A stretch of DNA of 19,298 nt from contig DATINJ010000028.1 of NCBI GenBank assembly GCA_035474375.1, positions 1 to 19,298 on the forward strand, given 5' to 3'. This document shows positions 7,375 through 14,169 of this stretch, piece by piece; position 1 is the stretch's first letter; every line of letters begins with the position of its first letter. A program made the position numbers and the translations under genes. The notes below the pieces were generated by a model that saw nothing but the letters and a program-made list of their open reading frames with translations, was not told the DNA's origin and did not search any database. This DNA comes from JANNPJ01 sp035474375 (lineage in GTDB: Bacteria > Actinomycetota > Actinomycetes > Actinomycetales > Kineosporiaceae).

Positions 7375-8127
7375 GTGCAATCAGATGAGCGCAGGGATGC
7401 GATCCTCCATGTCATCCGGTCCCAGGGACCGGCCACCGTCGCGGAACTCGTCGATCGTCTCGGGATCAGCGAGGCGACCGTTCGCCGCGACCTGCTCAAG
7501 TTGGACGATCGCGGCCTGCTCAAGCGCGTACACGGCGGCGCGCGACCCGTCGAGGCCCGGGACGACGTCTACGCGGACCTGGTCGACCAGCAGGCCGGGC
7601 CCAAGGAAGCGATCGCCCGCGCGGCCGCCGAGCGGATCCAGGACGGGCAATCCGTGCTCCTCGACATCGGTACCACCGTCGCCCGGGTGGCCAAGCACCT
7701 GCATGCGCGACCAGTCACCGTGATCACCCGAAACCTCGCGGTGTACTCCGAGCTCGCCAACGACGCCCAGATCGACCTCGTCCTGCTCGGCGGCACGGTC
7801 CGGCCGCAGCACCGCTCGCTGATCGGCTTCATGACCGAGGAGAACCTCCGCCAGGTCCGAGCCGATGTGCTGATCCTCGGGACGAGTGGGCTGCGCAAGA
7901 GCGGCCACTCGGTCGACACGGTGCACGACGAGGTTCCGATCAAGCGCGCCATGATCGCCGCCGCCGATCAGGTCGTGCTGCTCGCGGACTCCTCGAAGGT
8001 GCCGGGCACGGGGACGGCGACGGTCTGCGGTCCGGAGGCCCTCGACCGACTGATCACGGACGTGATGCCGGACGCCGAAACGGTCGCCGTCCTGCGCGAT
8101 CACGCGGTGGAGATCGTCGTCGTCTGA
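7375..8127 (+). CDS. DeoR/GlpR-family transcriptional repressor
   Basis: 250 residues, the usual length. Residues 1-57 form the winged helix-turn-helix (RRDAILHVIRSQGPATVAELV then LGISEATVRRDLLKLDDRGLL and KRVHGGARP). The rest is the DeoRC sensor domain, which in this family binds a sugar phosphate; DIGTTVARVAKHL and the VLLADSSKVPG segment are typical. It reads divergently from the importer operon, and similar TGATC motifs flank its own start and the GH4/PfkB promoters. The likely role is a local repressor of the whole glycan locus, released by a phosphorylated sugar, perhaps the product of the nearby PfkB kinase. GTG start at 7375; possibly leaderless. Family call firm; effector inferred. 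Confidence 0.93.
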   Translation: MQSDERRDAILHVIRSQGPATVAELVDRLGISEATVRRDLLKLDDRGLLKRVHGGARPVEARDDVYADLVDQQAGPKEAIARAAAERIQDGQSVLLDIGTTVARVAKHLHARPVTVITRNLAVYSELANDAQIDLVLLGGTVRPQHRSLIGFMTEENLRQVRADVLILGTSGLRKSGHSVDTVHDEVPIKRAMIAAADQVVLLADSSKVPGTGTATVCGPEALDRLITDVMPDAETVAVLRDHAVEIVVV

Positions 8128-8147
8128 GCCGGATGCCCGGCGGGCTC

Positions 8148-8182
8148 CGTCGTCCGGAATCCCGGCAGGGAGCCGGACGACG
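8148..8182. terminator. Hairpin between convergent DeoR and GH38 genes
   Basis: CGTCGTCCGG (8148-8157) pairs perfectly with CCGGACGACG (8173-8182) across a 15-base loop. An alternative inner pairing of GGCTCC (8143-8148) with GGAGCC (8169-8174) also exists. It starts 20 bp after the DeoR stop and could serve both strands. No T-run follows, as is common in actinomycetes. Confidence 0.55.
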
Positions 8183-8235
8183 ATCGACCCAAGAGTCTCA
8201 CCCAGCGGATCGAGGAGCTGGACACCCTGATGACC

Positions 8236-11200
8236 TCACCGGCGGGCCAGCCGGATCGTGAGGATCTGGAACGGGCGCAGGGTGATCTCGAACCCACCGG
8301 TGCCGTCCGGGACCAGCACCGGAGCCTCGCCGAGGGGCCGCTCGAGCAGGTCCGAGATGGTCGCCGACGCGACCTCGAACCCGGCCGTGACCCGCGCCCG
8401 GGTGCGAGCGCCGCAGGCCTCGTAGAGCCGCAGGACGACGTCGCCCGAGCGGTCCTCCGCCAGCTTGACTGCCTCCAGCGTGACGCCGTCCCCGCTGACC
8501 GCGACGATCGACTCGCGCAGCTTGACCGCCTCCAGCGTGGCGCCGTCCCCGCTGACCGCAACGATCGGCTCGGGCCGGGCCCCGAGTTCGGGGGCGCCTC
8601 GGCCCGGGACGACCCGCAACGGCAGGTTGAGGTCGTACCCGGCCCGGACGGCGTCCGCGATCTCCGCGCCCGGCACCAGCGCATACGTCAACGTGTGCCG
8701 GCCCTGGTCCGCACCGGGATCGGGCACCCTCGGGGCGCGCACCAGGCTGAGCCGGACCGTCGTCGTTGTGCCGCCGTCCGGCCGGGCGCTACGCGTCGTG
8801 TCGTGACCGTAGGTCGAGTCGTTGGCGACGGCGATCCCGTAGCCGGGCTCGGCGACGTGCACCCAGCGGTGCATCACCGTCTCGAAGCGAGCCGCCTCCC
8901 AGCTGGTGTTCACGTGGGTGGGTCGGAAGATGTGTCCGAACTGGATCTCCGACGCGCAGCGGTCGGCGTGGACGTCGAGCGGGAAGGACGCCTTCAGGAA
9001 CTTCTCCGCCTCGTGCCAGTCGATCTCGGTGCGGATGTCGAGCCGACCGCTGCCGGCCCGGAGCTCGTAGTACTGGGTCACCCGGGAGGACTTGAAAGAC
9101 CTGGCCACCCGGACCCGGGCCACCAGCGGGCCGGCATCGACCACGGTCACCTCGTCGGCGTCGGTGAGGTCGACGACCCGGTTGCGGTAGTGCTGATCGA
9201 CATCCCAGGCGTCCCAGTAGTTCGGGAAGTCCTGGTGCAGCTGCAGGAGATTGGCCCGTTGCCCGGGGGCGACGGCCTCGCGACCGTTCTGTTCATCGAT
9301 CACCGACGCGAGCAGGCCGTCCGCATCGACGATGACCGTGAGCAAGCCGTTCGACAGAACAATATTGGCCTCGCGGGTGCTGATCTGGACAGTCCCGGCC
9401 GCCGGGATGCCTTCCGCCGGATCAGTGTCGAGCGAGGTCAGCCCCGAGGCGGGGACGCTCACGAACCGAGCCAGACCGCCGTTCGCGAGCCGCTGCGTCC
9501 CGGGCTCCGCATTGTCCGAGGGCGGCAACTCCACGACCTCCGCCCGCGGGTGCGGGGCCGCGTTGGCCACCAGCCCGGCCGGGCCGAACCCGCCCGAATC
9601 CCCCAGCACCGCAAGGGCGGACTCGATCAGCTCCGCCAGCTCCGTGGCGATCCGGCCGTACGTCTGCTCCGCCTCCCGATGCACCCAGGCGATCGAGCTG
9701 CCCGGGAGAATGTCATGGAATTGCTGCAGCAGAACCACTTTCCAGATCCGGTCGAGGTCCTCGTACGGGTACGCATACGCCTGCGGTGCGAGCACGGCCG
9801 CCATCGTGGCCCACAATTCGGCCTCGCGCAGCAGGTGCTCGCTGCGCCGGTTGCCGGCCTTCGTCCGAGCCTGGCTGGTGTACGTCGCGCGGTGCAGTTC
9901 GAGATACAGCTCGCCGCTCCACACCGGCGGCTCGGGGTACTCCTCGCGCGCCGCCGCGAAGAACTCGTTGGGGTCGCGGACGACGACCTTGGGTGCGCCT
10001 TCCAGGTCGCCCAGCCGGCGGGCCCGTTCAAGCATCTCCCGGGTCGGCCCGCCGCCGCCGTCACCGTGCCCGAACGGCACCAGAGACATCGTGCCGCGGC
10101 CCTTTTCGCGGTAGTTCGTGACCGCCGTAGTGAGCTCTTCCCCGGAGAAGACGGCGTTATAGGTGTCCACCGGCGGGAAATGGGTGAAGATCTGCGTGCC
10201 GTCGATGCCTTCCCAACGGAAGGTGTGGTGCGGGAACGGGTTCGTCTGGTTCCAGGAGATCTTCTGGGTGAGGAACCAGTCCATCCCGGCCAGCCGGGCG
10301 ATCTGCGGGTAGGCCCCCGAGTAGCCGAACGAGTCCGGCAGCCAGACTCCCCGGCACTCGATGCCGAACTCGTCCTCGATGAACCTCTTACCGGTGACGA
10401 ACTGCCGCACCAGCGCCTCACCGCCGGGAAGGTTGCCGTCGGCCTCCACCCACATGCCACCGACCGGCACCCACTGCCCGGCCTTGGCCGCTGCCTGCAT
10501 CCGCTGGAAGATCTGCGGGAAGCGGTCCTTGACCCAGGCGTACTGCTGGGCCTGGGAGCAGGCGAAGACGAACTCGGGGTACTCGGTCGCCAGGTGCGTG
10601 ACGTTGGCGAAGGTCCGGCTGGTTTTCCGGACGGTCTCCCGCAGCGGCCACAGCCACGCCGAGTCGATGTGGGCATGCCCGACCGCCCAGAGGGTGTGGG
10701 CGCTGGCCGCCGCCGGTGCCGCGAGGACCTGCACGAGTTCAGCGCGGGCAAGGGCCGCCGTCCCGCTGATGTCGTCCAGATCCAGCGCGTCGAGGGCCCG
10801 GTCGATCGCCCGGGCGAGCTCGTAGCGACGCGGCTCGCGCACCGACAGCTGCAGCATGACCTCCTCGAGAACCTCGAGGTCGACCGCCAACTGCCAGACC
10901 TCTTCGTCCAGGACGACGAGATCGGCGGCCCGCATCCGGTAGAGCGGCGTCTTCGGCGCCGTCAGCACGTCGCCGAGCAGCGTCGGGCGGAAATCGTCGC
11001 TCAGGATGTCGGGGTTGGCGGCCATCTCCAGGAGCAGCGAGATCTGCTCCCCACCGCTCGCCGGGCGGTACAGCGGCACCGTCTGGTTGTCCGGTGCGAC
11101 GCCCTTGATCGGCGTCCCGTCTGCGGTGTGGACGAGCGCCTCAGCCTGGTTGCCGGGCCAGTCGCCGACGAAGCCGAGGTCGAACCGCGCCTCGACTCGC

Positions 11201-11451
11201 CGTCCGGCCCACTCAGCGGGCACCTGGCCGGTGGCGCGTACCCACGTGGTCGACCACGGAGCGCCCCACGCAGTGCCGACGCCGAACGGCTCATAGGCGG
11301 CGGCGAGCGCCTCGTCAACCGATACCGGTTCGCCGGGCACGTGCCAGGCCTGCAGCTGCAGGGGCACACGGAGGGCATGGACCGCGGGCCGGATCTTGTG
11401 CGTCAGCGCGCGGCGGACGCGCCCTTCCACGAGCGATCGGTCGTCGTGCAC
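8236..11451 (-). CDS. GH38 alpha-mannosidase, probably cytoplasmic
   Basis: 1071 residues, the usual size for bacterial GH38 enzymes, which are zinc-dependent retaining alpha-mannosidases. An N-terminal beta-rich domain (about 1-250) leads into the catalytic barrel. Seen: VGHAHIDSAWLWP (257-269) with His261 and Asp263 as zinc ligands, GGMWVEADGNLPGGE (331-345), and LPDSFGYSG (371-379), where Asp373 is the expected nucleophile. The long C-terminal beta domains end in ITLRPFQILTIRLARR. No signal peptide. GTG start at 11451 has GGAG 6 bases upstream. It follows the GH4 gene by 70 bp and is probably co-transcribed with it. A 57-bp in-frame tandem duplication near the C-terminus (residues about 960-997) repeats VAVSGDG-TLEAVKL. 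GH38 is firm; linkage preference unknown. Confidence 0.95.
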   Translation of the reverse strand: MHDDRSLVEGRVRRALTHKIRPAVHALRVPLQLQAWHVPGEPVSVDEALAAAYEPFGVGTAWGAPWSTTWVRATGQVPAEWAGRRVEARFDLGFVGDWPGNQAEALVHTADGTPIKGVAPDNQTVPLYRPASGGEQISLLLEMAANPDILSDDFRPTLLGDVLTAPKTPLYRMRAADLVVLDEEVWQLAVDLEVLEEVMLQLSVREPRRYELARAIDRALDALDLDDISGTAALARAELVQVLAAPAAASAHTLWAVGHAHIDSAWLWPLRETVRKTSRTFANVTHLATEYPEFVFACSQAQQYAWVKDRFPQIFQRMQAAAKAGQWVPVGGMWVEADGNLPGGEALVRQFVTGKRFIEDEFGIECRGVWLPDSFGYSGAYPQIARLAGMDWFLTQKISWNQTNPFPHHTFRWEGIDGTQIFTHFPPVDTYNAVFSGEELTTAVTNYREKGRGTMSLVPFGHGDGGGGPTREMLERARRLGDLEGAPKVVVRDPNEFFAAAREEYPEPPVWSGELYLELHRATYTSQARTKAGNRRSEHLLREAELWATMAAVLAPQAYAYPYEDLDRIWKVVLLQQFHDILPGSSIAWVHREAEQTYGRIATELAELIESALAVLGDSGGFGPAGLVANAAPHPRAEVVELPPSDNAEPGTQRLANGGLARFVSVPASGLTSLDTDPAEGIPAAGTVQISTREANIVLSNGLLTVIVDADGLLASVIDEQNGREAVAPGQRANLLQLHQDFPNYWDAWDVDQHYRNRVVDLTDADEVTVVDAGPLVARVRVARSFKSSRVTQYYELRAGSGRLDIRTEIDWHEAEKFLKASFPLDVHADRCASEIQFGHIFRPTHVNTSWEAARFETVMHRWVHVAEPGYGIAVANDSTYGHDTTRSARPDGGTTTTVRLSLVRAPRVPDPGADQGRHTLTYALVPGAEIADAVRAGYDLNLPLRVVPGRGAPELGARPEPIVAVSGDGATLEAVKLRESIVAVSGDGVTLEAVKLAEDRSGDVVLRLYEACGARTRARVTAGFEVASATISDLLERPLGEAPVLVPDGTGGFEITLRPFQILTIRLARR
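8461..8574 (-). repeat. 57-bp in-frame tandem duplication inside the GH38 gene
   Basis: 8461-8517 and 8518-8574 differ at five positions by eye. Each copy encodes 19 residues: IVAVSGDGATLEAVKLR and IVAVSGDGVTLEAVKLA with flanks. It adds one extra beta-strand-like block to a C-terminal domain. The differences show it is not brand new and that the frame has been kept. Confidence 0.93.
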
Positions 11452-11521
11452 GAGATTCTCCGGTTGGTTTCGTCGGGTTGGTCTACAGCCCGCAGGTCAT
11501 CCAGTCTGGCGGCTGGACGGG

Positions 11522-12892
11522 TCAGGCTCGGCCGCCACGCTCGAACACCGCGGCAACCTCGGGAATTCGGCTGATGTATCCGGTGAGCAGTTCGCGGGCG
11601 ACGCTCACGGACGGGACCAGGGGATGCAGCGCGAAGGCGCGCAGGGCCTCAGTACGGTCACCGTGCACGGCCGCCGCGATCACATGCCGCTCGACCGCCT
11701 TGACCTGCTGCATCAGGCCGGCCTGGTGCAGGTCCGGGGGCGCGGTGGGCAACGGGTGAACACCGGTGGCATCGACGGTGACCGGTACCTCGACGACGGC
11801 GTCCGGCGGCAACGCCGCGATGGTCTCGCCGTTTCGGACGTTGAGGATCATCGACGAGCGCTGGTCCCGGGCAATGGCGGCCATCACGGTGAGCGCGACA
11901 CCGGCGTAGCCCTGCTGAGCCGGGTCGGTCTCGGGCAGCCGGGCGTAGGTCGGGGCGCCTTGCACCCCGCCAAGTGCCTCTGCCATGTAGCTGGCGTTGC
12001 GGTCGTCGACCGTGTGCCGCCACCGCTCGACGGCGGTCGCGCCGTCCGACCCGAGCTCAGCGAAGAACTTGTGCTGGCTGCGGGCGACGAACTCGCCGCG
12101 AGTCATCGCGGACTCCTTGATCCGCCGCACCGCGTCCCGATTGCAGTAGTAGTAGTACAGATACTCGTTGGGCAGGCTGCCGAGGGTCTGGAGCCAGTCG
12201 ACGCCGAAAAGCTGTGCCTCTTCCAGTTGTGCGACCCGTTCTGGATCGGCGAGCAGGTCGGGCAGCACGTCCGTCCCGTCGACCAGCAGTCGGCGCACCC
12301 AGCCGAGGTGGTTGAGGCCGATGTAGTCGAACTGCACTGTGGTCGGGTTGTATCCGAGCAGTTCGCTCGCGCGCTGGGCGAGCCCGGACGGCGTGTCGCA
12401 GATCCCGAGCACTCGCTCGCCAAGGATCGACTGCATCGCCTCGGTGATGATGCCGGCGGGATTGGTGAAGTTGAGCACCCATCCGGTCGGCGCCAGGCGG
12501 CGCACTCGCTCAGCGACGTCGACCATGAACGGGACGGTCCGTAGCGCGTACGCCAGGCCGCCCGGCCCGGTCGTCTCCTGACCGAGGACGTCGAGGTCCA
12601 AGGCGACCCGCTCGTCGTGGCAGCGGCCTTCCAGCCCGCCGACGCGCACCGCCGCGAAGATGAAGTCGCTGCCGTCGATCGCCGCGTCCAGATCCGTGAC
12701 GATCTCGAGCTTCGGGGCGTCCGGAAAGGCTGCGGCAAGCTCGGTGAGGATCGTGCGCATCCCCTCCAGACGCACGGTCGACGTGTCGTAAAGGGTCACG
12801 TGATCGACTCGCGGAACCCCTTGATCGCGCAGCAGGGCCTGCCAGACAAATGGGGTGCGGAAGCCGCCGCCACCGAGGATGGCCAGCTTCAC
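11522..12892 (-). CDS. GH4 NAD-dependent glycosidase (6-phospho-beta-glucosidase-like)
   Basis: 456 residues. Family 4 enzymes cut glycosides by an unusual oxidation-elimination route needing NAD and a divalent metal such as manganese. Seen: the nucleotide-binding start KLAILGGGGFRTP (2-14), NFTNPAGIITEA (141-152), GICDTPSG with Cys165, and GLNHLGW with His195; Cys and His are the expected metal ligands. The overall likeness is to the 6-phospho-beta-glucosidase branch, but GH4 also includes alpha-galactosidases, alpha-glucosidases and glucuronidases, some acting on unphosphorylated sugars. No signal peptide, as expected. GTG start at 12892; ribosome site weak. It is read divergently from the PfkB kinase and is followed by the GH38 gene. 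No PTS gene is in the window, so where a phosphorylated substrate would come from is an open question. Confidence 0.9.
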   Translation of the reverse strand: MKLAILGGGGFRTPFVWQALLRDQGVPRVDHVTLYDTSTVRLEGMRTILTELAAAFPDAPKLEIVTDLDAAIDGSDFIFAAVRVGGLEGRCHDERVALDLDVLGQETTGPGGLAYALRTVPFMVDVAERVRRLAPTGWVLNFTNPAGIITEAMQSILGERVLGICDTPSGLAQRASELLGYNPTTVQFDYIGLNHLGWVRRLLVDGTDVLPDLLADPERVAQLEEAQLFGVDWLQTLGSLPNEYLYYYYCNRDAVRRIKESAMTRGEFVARSQHKFFAELGSDGATAVERWRHTVDDRNASYMAEALGGVQGAPTYARLPETDPAQQGYAGVALTVMAAIARDQRSSMILNVRNGETIAALPPDAVVEVPVTVDATGVHPLPTAPPDLHQAGLMQQVKAVERHVIAAAVHGDRTEALRAFALHPLVPSVSVARELLTGYISRIPEVAAVFERGGRA

Positions 12893-12977
12893 ACCCGCAC
12901 CGCCGAGCGCCGGGGCAGGTCACAGTCGTCGGGACAAGGACCGATGGTTTGAGCACTCACGCAGTCAGACTATGACT

Positions 12978-12986
12978 GTTCGATCA
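12978..12986. promoter_or_regulatory. Candidate operator, GTTCGATCA
   Basis: Exact reverse complement of TGATCGAAC at 7345-7353. It sits 85 bp upstream of the GH4 start, inside a 6-bp inverted pair (AGACTA/TAGTCT). Confidence 0.5.
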
Positions 12987-13014
12987 AATTTGGCTAGTCT
13001 TGGCGCTCGCAGGC

Positions 13015-13030
13015 TGATCGCTTGATCAAT
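13015..13030. promoter_or_regulatory. Candidate operator with TGATC and TTGATCAA
   Basis: TGATCG at 13015-13020 is followed by the perfect palindrome TTGATCAA at 13022-13029. It lies about 30 bp upstream of the PfkB start and resembles TGATCGATCAAT at 7286-7297. Confidence 0.5.
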
Positions 13031-13057
13031 CAATGGCTGGACGGCGGAAGGAGCGGC

Positions 13058-14041
13058 ATGCTCAACTCTGTGCCGGTCGCGGCCGGGACCCTGGACCTGG
13101 TCGTGGCCGGACGCGCGTTCTACGACCTTGTCATGTCCGGCGTGCGCCCACCGGAACCCGGCGGCGAGGTCTTCGCAGACCACCTTGCTGTTTCGGCCGG
13201 TGGTGCCGCGACCCGGGCGGTCGCCGCCGCCCGACTGGGCCTGCGGACCGCGCTCGTCGCCGTCGTCGGTCAAGATCGCTTCGGCGACCACCTGGTCGAG
13301 TTGCTCGCGGCCGAGCCACACCTGGAGACCGGCTGGCTGCAGCGCCACGACCAAGTCAGGACGGCGGTCACCGTTGCCCTGACCGACGGGCACGATCGCA
13401 GCTTCGTGACCTACGAGGACCCGCGTATCGCCGCCATCGAGGTCACCCCACTCCTTCCAGCCGTGCGCGCCTGCCATGTCGGGCTCGTCGAGGGGGTTCC
13501 CGACTGGATGCGGGCGCTGCGCGGCGCGGGCACCTTTGTGGTGGGTGGCGTTGGCTGGGACGAGACCGGCCAGTGGTTGCCCGCCGTCCTCGATCGGCTC
13601 ACCGACATCGACGCTTTCGTGCCCAATGAGGATGAGGCCCTGCGTTATACCCGCGCGGACGACGTCCGGTCGGCGACCACGCTGCTCGCCGAGCGCGTCG
13701 GCCTGGTCTGCACTACCCGGGGTGCCGCCGGGGCGCTCGCCGTCGACGCGGGTACCGGTGAGCGGGTGGAGGTTTCGGCTCCCGAAGCCACCGTGCTCGA
13801 CCCCACCGGGGCCGGCGACTGCTTCGTGGCGGCGTTCGCGGCCGGTCGGATCGCGGGCCTCGACCTTCGCACGACGGTCGCGTTCGCCGTGGTCAGCGCG
13901 TCGCTGTCGGTGGCTCGCCTCGGTGGAGCGAGCTCGGCGCCAGCCCGGGACGAGGTGGCCGGCGCCGTCCGACAAGGGCTCGCCCAGGGCGATCTGCCCG
14001 CTGCGAACTGGGACGACGTACTGCAATTGCTGGAATGCTGA
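13058..14041 (+). CDS. PfkB-family carbohydrate kinase
   Basis: 327 residues from the ATG at 13058, which has AAGGAG four bases upstream. An in-frame TTG at 13022 lies inside the candidate operator and is unlikely to be used. The fold is of the ribokinase/PfkB type, which moves phosphate from ATP to a sugar hydroxyl. Seen: AGGAATRAVAAARLGLRTALV in two parts near residue 47, PNEDEALRYT, and LDPTGAGDCFVAAF with Asp254 as catalytic base. In the first motif the usual Asn is Thr, which may alter sugar choice. First gene of the plus-strand unit leading to the GH2 enzyme, divergent from GH4. It could phosphorylate a sugar released by the hydrolases and so make the DeoR effector. The substrate (fructose, ribose, galactose derivative or other) is not determined. 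Confidence 0.9.
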   Translation: MLNSVPVAAGTLDLVVAGRAFYDLVMSGVRPPEPGGEVFADHLAVSAGGAATRAVAAARLGLRTALVAVVGQDRFGDHLVELLAAEPHLETGWLQRHDQVRTAVTVALTDGHDRSFVTYEDPRIAAIEVTPLLPAVRACHVGLVEGVPDWMRALRGAGTFVVGGVGWDETGQWLPAVLDRLTDIDAFVPNEDEALRYTRADDVRSATTLLAERVGLVCTTRGAAGALAVDAGTGERVEVSAPEATVLDPTGAGDCFVAAFAAGRIAGLDLRTTVAFAVVSASLSVARLGGASSAPARDEVAGAVRQGLAQGDLPAANWDDVLQLLEC

Positions 14042-14142
14042 CGATCAGCCAGATGCCGCTACGGTTGCTGTGCGAGAGCGGCCGGGCTACCGTCACGCTC
14101 CTGCCCTTCCAGATCCTGACCGTCCGTCTGCGACGGGCCTGA
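14035..14142 (+). pseudogene. 35-codon relic resembling the C-terminus of a GH38 alpha-mannosidase
   Basis: A short frame starts at the ATG overlapping the PfkB stop by 7 bases and ends at TGA 14140-14142. Its last residues, VTLLPFQILTVRLRRA, match the last residues of the GH38 enzyme in this window (ITLRPFQILTIRLARR), and both end at the stop. The DNA shares TTCCAGATCCT. I read it as the tail of a second, otherwise deleted GH38 gene that once lay between the kinase and the beta-galactosidase. It might still be translated through coupling to PfkB, but a 35-residue tail should have no enzyme activity. Confidence 0.6.
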
Positions 14143-14169
14143 AGTCGCCGTCCCGGCTGAGGAGAGTTC

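Larger units (their letters stand above)
12893..13057. promoter_or_regulatory. Divergent promoter region between GH4 and PfkB genes
   Basis: 165 bp holding GTTCGATCA (12978-12986), flanked by the inverted pair AGACTA (12967-12972) and TAGTCT (12995-13000), and a second cluster TGATCGCTTGATCAATCAA (13015-13033). These match motifs beside the DeoR gene. I cannot fix -35/-10 boxes with confidence. Confidence 0.6.

Noticed and set aside
8183..8235. Possible gene remnant on the plus strand (reads LTQRIEELDTLM)
   Set aside because: Only about a dozen coding-like residues, no start, no recognisable homologue; chance in high-G/C DNA is just as likely.
8230..11574. Very long plus-strand open frame (1114 codons) opposite the GH38 gene
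   Set aside because: It is the antisense shadow of the GH38 gene caused by high G/C bias. The minus-strand frame has all GH38 motifs; the plus-strand product is Arg/Asp/Gly-rich with no domain.
13022..13057. TTG at 13022 as the PfkB start
   Set aside because: It lies inside the operator-like palindrome and has no ribosome site, while ATG 13058 has AAGGAG just upstream.
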